NCBI GenBank assembly: GCA_021811615.1
Contig: JAJZNW010000001.1
Location: 29,794-93,793, forward strand
DNA: 64,000 nucleotides
Reading direction: 5' to 3'
Source: Bacteroidota bacterium
GTDB lineage: Bacteria > Bacteroidota > Ignavibacteria > Kryptoniales > JAKASW01
Position numbers and translations under genes: made by a program. This document shows positions 35,711 to 45,493 of the stretch, one piece after another. Numbering within the stretch: position 1 is the stretch's first letter; each line of letters opens with the position of its first letter. A model generated the notes under the pieces. That model saw only the letters and a program-made list of their open reading frames with translations. It searched no databases and had not been told where the DNA came from.

Positions 35711-38368
35711 ATGAAAAGCGTTCAAGAACCTGATGACATTCGATCGTTCGGTTTGAAGACGGCTGCAGTCGTGCTGCTGTTTGTATTGTTTTCCACTTCA
35801 AGAAGAGGAACATCGCAGGAAGTGTATTCGTCTTCGAGTTCCTTTGCGTCTTATGCGATAGACGCAAGCGGTAATCTCTATACCTGGGGGGAAGATGAAT
35901 ACCATCATCCCGTTACTGCATCCATGATGTCCCAGGATTTGACGCCGGTCAAAGTGGCGTTTCCGCCTGGCGTAACGCGATGGGTGGCTGTAGCCGCCGG
36001 ACATGTGCATACACTCGTGATCGGGAACGACGGGAATATCTATGCGTGGGGCGATAACGAGTACGGACAGCTGGGCGACGGCTCGCTTGTCAACTCCGAT
36101 AGTCTGGTGAAGGTCGATCTTCCCGGCGGCGTGACCGCAAAACAGGTCGCGTGCGGTTACTGGCACAGTCTCGCTCTCTGCAGCGACGGCAACGTCTACG
36201 CCTGGGGAGAAAACAACAACGGACAACTCGGCAATGGAACTACTACTAATTCCGACCTACCGGTTAAAGTAGATCTCCCTGCCGGCTCCAATCCTGTTTC
36301 CGTGTACGCCGGATGGTACTACAGCTTCGCGCTGGGTGCCGACGGGACCCTTTATGCCTGGGGCGGCAACGCCCAGGGACAATTGGGACTGGGCAATATG
36401 ACGAGCGAATCGTTGCCGACTGAGGTCCCATTTCCTTCGGGTGTCACGAAATGGACGGGAGTATATGGAGGCATCTACTTCGCGGCGGCAACAGGGAATG
36501 ACGGCATCCTTTACGAAAGCGGATATAACCAGTACGGCCAGCTTGGAAACGGAACGGCGACCGGCACATCATCCGGCGTTATGACTTTTCAAAAGGCCAA
36601 TATGCCTGCCGGAGTAACTGGCTGGAATGACGTAGCCTGTACCGGCAGTTCGGTCCTCGCCATCGGCAACAATGACACTCTCTACGCATGGGGGTACGGG
36701 GGATCGGGCGAAATGGGAAACGGCACAACCGTGGGCACGAACCCGATCCCTGTCAAAGTTGCAATGCCTCCGGGCGTCGTTGTGACTTCAGTTGCAGCAG
36801 GCCGAAATCACGGCCTTGCCATCGGCAGCGACGGCAACATATATGCCTGGGGCCAGGACGGACAGGGTCAACTCGGAAATAACAGCATAAAAAATTCTTC
36901 CGTACCGGTTCAAATACTTCTCAACTACACCGGCAAGATTTCCGGAGTGAGGCTGCTATCGGTGATCCCGGGATGGACCGATCCGTCCATTGAAACCGTG
37001 CATGGCCCGAGTATCGCGGTGTACGATCCGCAGATCGATACACTCGGTAAGCTGGTCCTTTTTCTCGTAGGGACAGGCGCGAGCGCGACTCCGATGTGGA
37101 CGATGGACAGCATATATGCCTCGATGGGTTACTACGCCATTACGCTCGACTACGAAGACAACGTAGTCGCGGCAAGCTTGGGAAATGACTCGGACTCGGC
37201 CGCTTTCGGAAACTACCGAGACGAGATTGTCACCGGCGCGCAGGTGAGCAATGCAGTGAATGTCGACAGCGCGAATTCCATCTTGAACAGGTTTCAAAAA
37301 CTCCTTGTCTATCTCGCCCAGTCCGATACCGCAGGAGACTGGTCTCAATTCCTGCAGAACGGCGAACCGGTCTGGAACCATATCATCGTGGCGGGCCATT
37401 CTCAGGGATCGGGACACGCTGCTTACATAGGAAAAATGTTCGATGTGAGCAGGGTCCTGATGTTCTCGGGTCCGCAGGATTTCATGACAATCTATAACAG
37501 ACCGGCTCCATGGCTCTACGAGAAAGGTGCTACTCCGCCGACAAGCTATTTTGCTTTCCTGAACCAGTATGATCCTTACAATGTCAATCATCAGATCGCC
37601 AATTGCTCGGCTTTGATGGGCACACAGCGACCGGATATTCTGACGAACGTTAGTTCGGGCCGGACGATTACCGGCAATTGGAGGATACTCGTTACCGACA
37701 CGCTGTCTGGCTCCGCGCATGGATCCACGATACTTCCGATTTTTGCGAACGTGTGGCGCTTCATGCTGTCCGCCGAACTTCCCAGCGTACCTTCGGTACC
37801 TGTTCCGGTCTCGCCGGTGGGAGGTACGGGGGTCCCCCGCAGAGCGCCTCTGAAATGGTCCTCCGCATCGCCGGCGACAAGCTACCATCTGCAGGTTGCG
37901 ACTGATGCGGCATTTGCATCCATGGTGGTCGATACGACAGTATCCGACACAGGCATAACACTCTCCGTCACTCTGGCGCCGGAAACGAGATACTACTGGC
38001 ATGTCGCGGCATCGGACATTGGACTGGACGGCTCTTATTCGGCTGTCGATTCGTTCACGACAGGTACCGGAATCGATGCGATCGATGAGCCGACCGGCGT
38101 CCCTGCGGAATTTTCGCTCTCAAACAATTACCCGAACCCTTTCAATCCGTCTACGACGATCAGGGTGAGTCTCGCTCGCGCCGGCGTGATAACCCTGAAA
38201 ATTTATGATGTGCTCGGGCGACTGGTAAAAGTGGTCACCGAGGGTTTTCAAAATGCCGGATCGTACACTTATGAAGTTGATATGGAGCGTTTCTCCAGCG
38301 GCGTGTATTTCTACTCACTCCGTGAAGGTCCGGATGCGATCACCAAGAAGATGCTCTTTGTCAAGTGA
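35711..38368 (+). CDS. T9SS fusion protein: RCC1 propeller, alpha/beta hydrolase, Fn3
   Basis: 885 residues. A signal segment (AAVVLLFVLFSTSRRGTSQ) is followed by RCC1 repeats to about residue 405 (GNIYAWGDNEYGQLGDG, GTLYAWGGNAQGQLGLG, GNIYAWGQDGQGQLGN). Residues about 410-690 are an alpha/beta hydrolase with nucleophile elbow GHSQGSGH (Ser564). This part closely resembles the separate hydrolase at 54125 (shared SIETVHGP, LDYEDNV, NSILNRFQKLLVYL, VAGHSQG, PQD, HQIANC). One Fn3-like domain and a T9SS sorting domain (NNYPNPFNPSTTIR) end it. The hydrolase may remove acyl or ester groups from the glycan, with the propeller as a binding platform; that is inference. The ribosome site is weak and a later start is possible. 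Confidence 0.88.
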   Translation: MKSVQEPDDIRSFGLKTAAVVLLFVLFSTSRRGTSQEVYSSSSSFASYAIDASGNLYTWGEDEYHHPVTASMMSQDLTPVKVAFPPGVTRWVAVAAGHVHTLVIGNDGNIYAWGDNEYGQLGDGSLVNSDSLVKVDLPGGVTAKQVACGYWHSLALCSDGNVYAWGENNNGQLGNGTTTNSDLPVKVDLPAGSNPVSVYAGWYYSFALGADGTLYAWGGNAQGQLGLGNMTSESLPTEVPFPSGVTKWTGVYGGIYFAAATGNDGILYESGYNQYGQLGNGTATGTSSGVMTFQKANMPAGVTGWNDVACTGSSVLAIGNNDTLYAWGYGGSGEMGNGTTVGTNPIPVKVAMPPGVVVTSVAAGRNHGLAIGSDGNIYAWGQDGQGQLGNNSIKNSSVPVQILLNYTGKISGVRLLSVIPGWTDPSIETVHGPSIAVYDPQIDTLGKLVLFLVGTGASATPMWTMDSIYASMGYYAITLDYEDNVVAASLGNDSDSAAFGNYRDEIVTGAQVSNAVNVDSANSILNRFQKLLVYLAQSDTAGDWSQFLQNGEPVWNHIIVAGHSQGSGHAAYIGKMFDVSRVLMFSGPQDFMTIYNRPAPWLYEKGATPPTSYFAFLNQYDPYNVNHQIANCSALMGTQRPDILTNVSSGRTITGNWRILVTDTLSGSAHGSTILPIFANVWRFMLSAELPSVPSVPVPVSPVGGTGVPRRAPLKWSSASPATSYHLQVATDAAFASMVVDTTVSDTGITLSVTLAPETRYYWHVAASDIGLDGSYSAVDSFTTGTGIDAIDEPTGVPAEFSLSNNYPNPFNPSTTIRVSLARAGVITLKIYDVLGRLVKVVTEGFQNAGSYTYEVDMERFSSGVYFYSLREGPDAITKKMLFVK
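35932..35965 (+). repeat. near-identical 34-bp segment, copy 2 of 2 (RCC1 genes)
   Basis: Partner of 31108-31141, with one mismatch. The corresponding part of the third RCC1 gene, near 38810, is clearly more divergent. Confidence 0.8.
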
Positions 38369-38587
38369 TGTCGTGCCCGAAACCGATTTCGAAATCGGAG
38401 TCGTGACAGATCACTTCGATGCACGAAATGAAATACATGCAAGTCTGATTTGTTTGGAGATCAGGACAACATCTGCCGGCTTTTGCCCGCAGTTAACATA
38501 GACCCGGATGGGAAGCAACTTTGACAAATGTGAGAGGCTATCGCCGGGGATGGTTTCGCACATTGAAGCAAACCAAAAGGTGAAACA

Positions 38588-41278
38588 ATGAGAAATGCTA
38601 AGACTGTCTGTATCACACAGCTGTTCGATTGGAAGTCCGGTCTCCTCGCGTTTTTGCTCTCCGCCGCGCTTCTGGCCAGGCCGGCTCTCGCGCAGACCGT
38701 GTACTCTTCGTCCAGTGCGTATTCATCATATGTGATAGACTCAAAGGGAAATTTATACGCCTGGGGAGAGGATGAGTTTCAGCACCCGTTTGTCGCTAAG
38801 GTATCCGCGCAGGATTCCGTGCCGGTTTCGATACCTTTCCCCGCGGGCGTAACCGGCTGGACTGACGTGGCGACAGGTCTCTTCGACAATCTCGCAGTCG
38901 GGAACGACGGCAACATCTATGCATGGGGATACAACAATTACGGCCAGTTGGGCGACGGCACGACAACCAGCACCGACACCCTTGTGAAGGTTACACTTCC
39001 GAACGGCGCGAAAGCACTCCAGGTCGCCTGCGCGCAGACTCACAGCCTTGCACTCGGGAGCGACGGAAACATCTACGCTTTCGGTTTCAATAACAACGGC
39101 CAGTTGGGTGACAGTTCGACGACAAATTCGCCCAATCCTGTCCGTGTTCATCTTCCCGCTGGCTTCACTCCCGCAAAGATTTACGCCGGATGGTATTACA
39201 GTGCGGCACTCGGCACAGACAGCACTCTTTACGTGTGGGGCGGTAACGCGCAGGGTCAGCTCGGACTCGGCAACACCACAAAGCAGCTCGTCCCGGCTGA
39301 AGTCCCGTTTCCCAGCGGCGTTACAAAATGGACCGGGGTTTACTGCGGACTGTACTTCATCGTCCTTAAAGGCAACGATGGAAATCTTTATGCCTCCGGC
39401 TATAATACTTACGGACAGCTTGGCAATGGAAAAACTACAAACTCGACTTCACTTGTTGAGGTGAATCTACCCTCCGGCGTAACCGGGTGGAAGACTGCAG
39501 CCTGTACCGGCAGCGGAGTCCTGGCCCTGGCAAGCAACGATAGTCTGTATGGATGGGGATACAATGGCGACGATGCGCTCGGAAACGGCACGTCCGGTGT
39601 TGGAACAAACCTGGTCCCCACGGCCGTCAAACTCCCAGCAGGAGTTACCGTTTCGGCACTCGCTGCGGGACGTGATCATGCCCTTGCCGTCGGAAGCGAC
39701 AACTACTATTACGCATGGGGGCAAGGAACGCAGGGCCAGCTAGGCGATGACAGCCTGACAAGCTCGACAGTCCCGGTCAGGGTATACGGCCTTCTGCAGG
39801 TACCTCCCGCTTCGCCCGTTCTCTCATCCCCCGCCAACAATTCTGTAAACCAGCCTTTGAGCGTTTCTTTGAAATGGAACGCCGTGTCAGGCGTGGATGG
39901 GTACCAATGCCAGGTGTCGACGGATCCGGCCTTTTCCACCAAGATCGTTCTCGATGATTCTTCACTCACCTCATCCTCTGTGAACCTGACAGGTCTCGGA
40001 TACAGCACGAAGTATTACTGGCACGTTCTTTCTTACCAGAACGGAGTCGTCGGCAGTTTTTCCGGGCTCGACAGCTTCACGACAATTATGCAGGCTCCTG
40101 AGGCCACCAGGCTCGTTTCTCCGGTGGATAACGCAATTGACCAGCCCGCAACCGATACTCTGAAATGCGGCTCCGCCTTAGGTGCGTCTCAGTATAATTG
40201 GCAAGTCTCCACGAACGTCTCCTTTTCCACCTTCGTGGTTAATGATTCGACCATAGACACTGTGAATGTTGTCGCCGGTCTTACTCCCGGAATGAAATAT
40301 TACTGGCAGGTGCGGTCCGTCAACCCAGGCGGAGCGAGCGCTTTCGCGGGTCCCGACTCATTTACCGTGGAAGAAATTCCCGCGTCACCGGCGCTGATTG
40401 CACCGGCCAACGGAGCAACCTTCCAGCGTGCAGATACACTTGCACTAGTCTGGCACAGCGCCCCCCTTGCATCCGGGTACGGTCTTCAGGTGTCCGACAG
40501 TATCTCGTTCAAGACTTTCATCGTAAATGACTCTACCGCCGACACAATGCAGGTGCTGACAAAACTGAACAATCTGCAGAAGTATTACTGGCGTGTACTT
40601 GCGTATAATGCTGGCGGAGCCAGCGCGTACTCGGCTATCGATTCGTTTACTACCAGGGTTGCGGTCCCCGCATCTCCAGGCCTCGTCTTCCCCAAACTCT
40701 CGACGACAGGAATTCCGCGTGCACTTACCTTCAGATGGAGCCCGTCAGTCCGCGCCGTGAAGTATCTGGTCCAGGTGGCGACGAACTCTCAGAGTTACTA
40801 CTCGGGTGACTCAGCAGGATATTTCCAGCAGGCGGTGTTCGATACGACCGTGTCCGATACGGCGGTTCAGCTTCCCGAAGCGCTTCTTCAGAACACCATT
40901 TATTACTGGCATGTCGGCGCTATCGACACCGCAGGCATGAGCGGATTCTCCACTACCTGGGAGTTCAAAACCGGCACCGGGCTTACAGCGGTGGATGAAC
41001 CCACGGGGATACCGAAGGCTTTTTCCTTGATGCAGAACTATCCGAACCCCTTCAACCCGACGACTATGATAAAGTACAGCCTGCCGAAGGCGCAGATGGT
41101 TACGCTGGAGGTGTACAATGTCCTCGGCGAGAAAGTTGCCACGCTGGTAAACGCGCACCAGGATGCCGGCTATTACGAGGTGAGCTTCAACGCCGATCGG
41201 TTCGCGAGCGGTGTCTATTTATATGTGTTGAGAACCGGCAGTTTCAGTGCGGTTCATAAAATGTTGCTTTTGAAGTAA
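38588..41278 (+). CDS. T9SS protein with seven RCC1 repeats and Fn3-like domains (second copy)
   Basis: 896 residues, with AAGGTGA before the ATG and a signal peptide ending ARPALAQ. Seven RCC1 units are visible, from GNLYAWGEDEFQHPF to YYYAWGQGTQGQLGDD. Four Fn3-like domains (PPASPVLSSPANNSVN, APEATRLVSPVDNAID, IPASPALIAPANGATF, VPASPGLVFPKLSTTG) follow, then a T9SS sorting domain of the second subtype (NYPNPFNPTTMIKYSLP...GEKVATLV). The architecture equals that of the protein at 30884, with the RCC1-hydrolase fusion between them. Probably a surface binding or scaffold protein; partner and ligand unknown. Confidence 0.9.
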   Translation: MRNAKTVCITQLFDWKSGLLAFLLSAALLARPALAQTVYSSSSAYSSYVIDSKGNLYAWGEDEFQHPFVAKVSAQDSVPVSIPFPAGVTGWTDVATGLFDNLAVGNDGNIYAWGYNNYGQLGDGTTTSTDTLVKVTLPNGAKALQVACAQTHSLALGSDGNIYAFGFNNNGQLGDSSTTNSPNPVRVHLPAGFTPAKIYAGWYYSAALGTDSTLYVWGGNAQGQLGLGNTTKQLVPAEVPFPSGVTKWTGVYCGLYFIVLKGNDGNLYASGYNTYGQLGNGKTTNSTSLVEVNLPSGVTGWKTAACTGSGVLALASNDSLYGWGYNGDDALGNGTSGVGTNLVPTAVKLPAGVTVSALAAGRDHALAVGSDNYYYAWGQGTQGQLGDDSLTSSTVPVRVYGLLQVPPASPVLSSPANNSVNQPLSVSLKWNAVSGVDGYQCQVSTDPAFSTKIVLDDSSLTSSSVNLTGLGYSTKYYWHVLSYQNGVVGSFSGLDSFTTIMQAPEATRLVSPVDNAIDQPATDTLKCGSALGASQYNWQVSTNVSFSTFVVNDSTIDTVNVVAGLTPGMKYYWQVRSVNPGGASAFAGPDSFTVEEIPASPALIAPANGATFQRADTLALVWHSAPLASGYGLQVSDSISFKTFIVNDSTADTMQVLTKLNNLQKYYWRVLAYNAGGASAYSAIDSFTTRVAVPASPGLVFPKLSTTGIPRALTFRWSPSVRAVKYLVQVATNSQSYYSGDSAGYFQQAVFDTTVSDTAVQLPEALLQNTIYYWHVGAIDTAGMSGFSTTWEFKTGTGLTAVDEPTGIPKAFSLMQNYPNPFNPTTMIKYSLPKAQMVTLEVYNVLGEKVATLVNAHQDAGYYEVSFNADRFASGVYLYVLRTGSFSAVHKMLLLK

Positions 41279-41450
41279 CAATCCCCGAAGCCATGGATGG
41301 GAGCTCGTACGAGCCTTCACAAACCGTATGAGCTCCCTCCGATTTTTGAAATTATTATATAATGAATGCTGCATGAAAGCCGGAATCGCTCCGGAAACGA
41401 GTTCCACCGGAGATCGAGGTCGCATGAATGCAGACGATAAGGTTGAGCTG

Positions 41451-43133
41451 ATGAAAGAACATTTTTCCCTGTCCAGGCATTTACTTTTGATCGTTGCATT
41501 CGCGCTGGCCTCGGTGCCGGTGGTCCATGCATCGCTTCCCGCTCCACCTCCTCCCGCAGGGATGGTGGACCTTGTATTGGGAAAATCGTATGCCGCCACA
41601 CCGCTTGTCCCGATTAAATATTCCTTTGCCCCGATGGAAGTCGGACTTCAATTCCCGGGCGGCCTGACGGACGGCAGGATAGCTTCGTCGACGAACTATA
41701 ATGACCGCCAATGGCAGCAGTACATTCGCGGAGGAATGCGAAGCATCATAGTCGACATGGGACGCGTGAACACCGTTCACCGGATGCAGGAGAGATTTCT
41801 TCAGGATATCCCTCACGGAATAGATTTTCCAAGAGAAGTGATATACTCTCTCTCCATGGACGGGAAACACTGGGCCGTCGTTGGTACGGTGAAGAGCGCA
41901 ATATCTTTGACCGTCACTAAGCCCACGGTTCAGACATATACTCTTTCCGGCCTCAATTACCAGGCAAGATATGTGAAGATGACATTCGTCGTCGACGTCT
42001 TCACGCTCGCGGATGAATTCCAGGTCTTCGGAAACAACGGCGTTGTCGATGGCGCGACAGTTCCGGGAATGACTCCTCCGCCGGTTTACCCGGACAAATA
42101 TTGTCCCCCGGGATCTCCCGAAGTCGGCGGAACGAGGAACATGGTTCTCATCACGAACGGTTATTACAGGAAAGATCCTGCAATAGAGAAGAACAGCGTG
42201 GACCAGCTTCTCCCTTATGTGGGTTACATCAGCTCTTCCGGGAAAATTAAGGATTTCATGTTCGACGCCTTTTTATTCTCGGCTTTCGGTGCCGCGCCCT
42301 CCGGCGGGCAGTACGGCGCCGATATCAAAAAGCCCACGGTCCTGTCCGACTGGCAGTATTATATCGACAATACTTTTTTGCCGGATTACAACGTCTCGGC
42401 CTTGAATATCGCAACGGGAAAAGTGAAGAAGGCCCTCGGGAAGCCGTCGTATAGGTCGAAGGTCGAAATTGCTATTCCATATCCGACTCCAAGCGCGAAG
42501 TACTTCGGAAAAGTAAAAGGGAAGTCGATAAATATGGAAAAGCTTTCAGGCAGGGAGAGTGTAATTAGATGGTACGTGGATCAGGTCCTGAGAAGATGGA
42601 AAGAAGGCCATTACTCGAACCTTAAACTCGTCGGCCTCTACTGGATCAGCGAGAAGGCGGCCTTCACAATTGATGACAGCGAGACTGCGTTGATCAGATA
42701 TGTGGGCAACTATGTCAGGAGTAAAGGACTGGTTCTCGATTGGATACCCTTCATCAATGCGGAAGGATTTTACGAATGGCACTCGCTCGGCTTCGACGGA
42801 GCGGAGATGCAGCCGAATTATTCGTTCCACAATTACCCTGTCCGGGAACTCGGCGAGGCGGCTGAAACCTGCAAGATGCTCGGAATGGGAATAGAAATTG
42901 AAATACACTGGGATGCCCTGAAGAACGATGCACTCCTCGAAAAGTACTACCAGTACCTCAACTGGGGAATCAAGAAAGGCTACATGACCGGAGCCGCTCA
43001 TTCGTATTACCAGAATGCCGGACCGGGGACTTTCTATCAGTGCTGTTATAGTAAGAACCCCAGGATCAGGGAAGTCTACGACAAGACTTATGATTTCATA
43101 AAAGGAACATACACAGAGACCAACGTTCATTGA
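41451..43133 (+). CDS. DUF4855 protein without T9SS sorting domain (copy 2)
   Basis: About 560 residues from ATG 41451 (AAGG eight bases upstream; signal peptide LLLIVAFALASVPVVHA). ATG 41424 with GAGG four bases upstream is an alternative; the track start at 41328 is less likely. It has the same F5/8C-like module (GMVDLVLGKSYAATPLVPIKYSF) and DUF4855 domain (RNMVLITNGYYRKDP, GLYWISEKAAF, LGMGIEIEIHW) as the other two copies. It stops at KGTYTETNVH, exactly where they continue into the sorting domain. No sorting-domain remnant follows. It would then be periplasmic, while its paralogs are exported further. Confidence 0.87.
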   Translation: MKEHFSLSRHLLLIVAFALASVPVVHASLPAPPPPAGMVDLVLGKSYAATPLVPIKYSFAPMEVGLQFPGGLTDGRIASSTNYNDRQWQQYIRGGMRSIIVDMGRVNTVHRMQERFLQDIPHGIDFPREVIYSLSMDGKHWAVVGTVKSAISLTVTKPTVQTYTLSGLNYQARYVKMTFVVDVFTLADEFQVFGNNGVVDGATVPGMTPPPVYPDKYCPPGSPEVGGTRNMVLITNGYYRKDPAIEKNSVDQLLPYVGYISSSGKIKDFMFDAFLFSAFGAAPSGGQYGADIKKPTVLSDWQYYIDNTFLPDYNVSALNIATGKVKKALGKPSYRSKVEIAIPYPTPSAKYFGKVKGKSINMEKLSGRESVIRWYVDQVLRRWKEGHYSNLKLVGLYWISEKAAFTIDDSETALIRYVGNYVRSKGLVLDWIPFINAEGFYEWHSLGFDGAEMQPNYSFHNYPVRELGEAAETCKMLGMGIEIEIHWDALKNDALLEKYYQYLNWGIKKGYMTGAAHSYYQNAGPGTFYQCCYSKNPRIREVYDKTYDFIKGTYTETNVH

Positions 43134-43173
43134 AAGCAATGGCGGATCAAGGTACTGTCGATTGGAGATGGAT

Positions 43174-45483
43174 TTGACTCAACTGAGAGCTGGAATAATC
43201 GCAGCCCTTTTGCTGATGCCGGTGTCCTGCACGACGGCGTTCGCCGCCGGCAAGCCGGATCACTGTGCATCTGTCAATTACAGATTGCGTAATCTCGTGA
43301 AGTACGTGAATCCTTTTGCCGGGACGAAGGCAAACGGAGAGACCTACCCGGGCGCCACGGTCCCGTTCGGGATGATACAGTGGAGTCCCGATACCGGTCC
43401 GTTCAGACGTCCTGCAGGCTACAAGTACGGTGACTCGCTCATCACAGGCTTCAGCCTCGATCATCTCAGCGGCGCAGGATGTCCTTATGGCGACAACTTC
43501 GGTTTCGTCCCGCTCACGAACACATCGGGTATCAAACCTCCGCTCGGAAGGGCAGGATTTCTCGAGCCGTTCTCCCATGCCAATGAGACCGCACACCCTG
43601 GCTACTATTCGGTTAAGCTCAATGACGGCATAAAGGTGGAGCTGACGGCCACCGGGCGCATGGGGTTCGGCAGATTCATATTCCCGGCAGACTGCACGCC
43701 CACTATTGCCGTCAACGCGGGAAGCAACGTCAACGGCACAAGGGATGTCGTCATGACGATCGATCCTGCGAAGCGCTCGATGAGCGGCGAGGTTACCGGC
43801 GGACACTTCTGCAACTTCCCGGATGTCACGACCATTTACTTCTGCGCAATTTTCAACCGGCCCTTCGCAAGTTACGGTACCTGGGCCGACTCGAGCCTCA
43901 TGCACGGGAAAACCGTCGGTGAAGGAAATACCGGTGGCGCCTGGGCCACATTTGACGCAAAGGACGGCCGGACCGTCCTCGCGAGAGTCGCGATCTCTTA
44001 CGTAAGCGTGGAAAACGCGAAACTTAATCTTGAGAATGAAAGCCCGCTCACGGAATTCACGTCGAAGGCCTTCGAAAATACCGTTCGATCTGCTGGCCGC
44101 CTTTGGAATTCCTGGCTCAACAGAGTGCAGGTCGCTGGGGGAACGAAAGCGGAATACCGTACCTTCTATACGATGCTGTACCATGCTCTCCTCGCTCCTA
44201 CTGTGTATTCCGATGTCAACGGACAGTACATGGGTTATGACGGAAAGGTTCACACCGTAAATGACGGTCAGCCGGAATATGCCGATTACTCCGGGTGGGA
44301 CATCTACAGGAGCGAATGCCAGCTTCTCGCGATAATCGCACCGGACCGCGCGAGCGCGATGGCGCAGTCGCTCGTAAGAGACTATCGTCAGGGCGGTGCA
44401 TTCCCCCGGTGGGGAGTTCCCGGAATGGACAGCGGCGTGATGATCGGAGATCCTGCCGCAGCGATGATCGCAGATTTCTACGCGTTCGGTGCGAGAGATT
44501 TCGATGCCCGCGGCGCGTTGTCAGGACTTATCCGCGCGGCAACCGATCCGTCGGTGTACGCGATCCGATCCCATACTTACGAGAGGCCGGGCATTGCGGA
44601 CTACCTCACTTTAGGTTATCTCCCTGCGAGCCAGGACGGCGGGAACGTTTCGATGACTCTCGAGTACAATTCCGCCGACTTCGCGCTCTCGCAATTCGCG
44701 GGTGCGCTTGGCGACAATCCGGACAGCGTCCTTATGCTCAAGCATGCCCAGTACTGGAAAAATCTTTTCAACAAGAAGACGGGTTTCTTCGGAATGCGTC
44801 ACCGGAACGGCGCCTGGGTTCCGGCGTCTGAAGACACCGTCGACCACTTCGGGTCGAGCCAGGCCTACGTCGAGGGAAGTCCGGAACAATATGTATGGAT
44901 GGTCCCGTTCGATCTGAAAGGTCTCGCGGAGAAAATGGGCGGGAGGAAGACGGCTCTGGCGCGCCTCGATACGTTTTTTACCGAAATCAACGGAGGTTTC
45001 AAATCGAAGTATGCTTATCTTGGAAATGAGCCGAGCATCGAAACGCCGTATATATACTGTTTTCTCGGTGAGCCTTACAAGACTCAACGGGTAGTGAGAG
45101 CGGCCATCAACAAGCTCTATCACGGACATGTCGGTGCCTATCCCGGCAACGACGATCTCGGAGAAATGTCGTCATGGTACATCTTCGGTGCAATCGGAAT
45201 GTATCCGGAACTGCCCGGCTCCGATGTGCTTGTACTTGGAAGTCCGCTTTTCAAGAAAACCATACTCCATCTGCGTGGCGGCACTGTTACGATAATCGGA
45301 AACGGAGCTGGAAAAGACTCGCCCTACATACGCGGTTTGATGGTCGACGGGCGTAAATGGAATAAGCCGTGGATACGTTTTGGAGAAATCGCGCACGGCG
45401 GCACGTTGGTATATTTTCTTAGACGGACTCCCGATAAAAAATGGGGAAGCGCCGCCAAAGACGCCCCCCCTTCGTATAACTGA
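43174..45483 (+). CDS. GH92 family exo-alpha-mannosidase
   Basis: About 769 residues. A TTG at 43174 has GGAG six bases upstream and fits better than the ATG at 43168, which touches that site. Signal peptide AGIIAALLLMPVSCTTAFAA. GH92 marks: VKYVNPFAGTKANGETYPGATVPFGM, GFSLDHLSGAGC, YSGWDIYRSECQLLAIIAP, GGAFPRWG, and the calcium/active-site blocks GNEPSIETPYIY and YPGNDDLGEMSSWYIFGAIGMYP. These enzymes remove alpha-mannose by inversion with a calcium ion, often from N-glycans or yeast mannan. The linkage cleaved cannot be predicted. It is followed after ten bases by the GH3 gene, so they are likely co-transcribed. Confidence 0.95.
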   Translation: MTQLRAGIIAALLLMPVSCTTAFAAGKPDHCASVNYRLRNLVKYVNPFAGTKANGETYPGATVPFGMIQWSPDTGPFRRPAGYKYGDSLITGFSLDHLSGAGCPYGDNFGFVPLTNTSGIKPPLGRAGFLEPFSHANETAHPGYYSVKLNDGIKVELTATGRMGFGRFIFPADCTPTIAVNAGSNVNGTRDVVMTIDPAKRSMSGEVTGGHFCNFPDVTTIYFCAIFNRPFASYGTWADSSLMHGKTVGEGNTGGAWATFDAKDGRTVLARVAISYVSVENAKLNLENESPLTEFTSKAFENTVRSAGRLWNSWLNRVQVAGGTKAEYRTFYTMLYHALLAPTVYSDVNGQYMGYDGKVHTVNDGQPEYADYSGWDIYRSECQLLAIIAPDRASAMAQSLVRDYRQGGAFPRWGVPGMDSGVMIGDPAAAMIADFYAFGARDFDARGALSGLIRAATDPSVYAIRSHTYERPGIADYLTLGYLPASQDGGNVSMTLEYNSADFALSQFAGALGDNPDSVLMLKHAQYWKNLFNKKTGFFGMRHRNGAWVPASEDTVDHFGSSQAYVEGSPEQYVWMVPFDLKGLAEKMGGRKTALARLDTFFTEINGGFKSKYAYLGNEPSIETPYIYCFLGEPYKTQRVVRAAINKLYHGHVGAYPGNDDLGEMSSWYIFGAIGMYPELPGSDVLVLGSPLFKKTILHLRGGTVTIIGNGAGKDSPYIRGLMVDGRKWNKPWIRFGEIAHGGTLVYFLRRTPDKKWGSAAKDAPPSYN

Positions 45484-45493
45484 CAACTTGAAA

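Noticed and set aside
36956-38002. 348-aa minus-strand ORF inside the RCC1-hydrolase gene
   Set aside because: Shadow of the hydrolase and Fn3 coding sequence.
43147-44253. 368-aa minus-strand ORF opposite GH92
   Set aside because: Antisense to conserved GH92 blocks with no own features.
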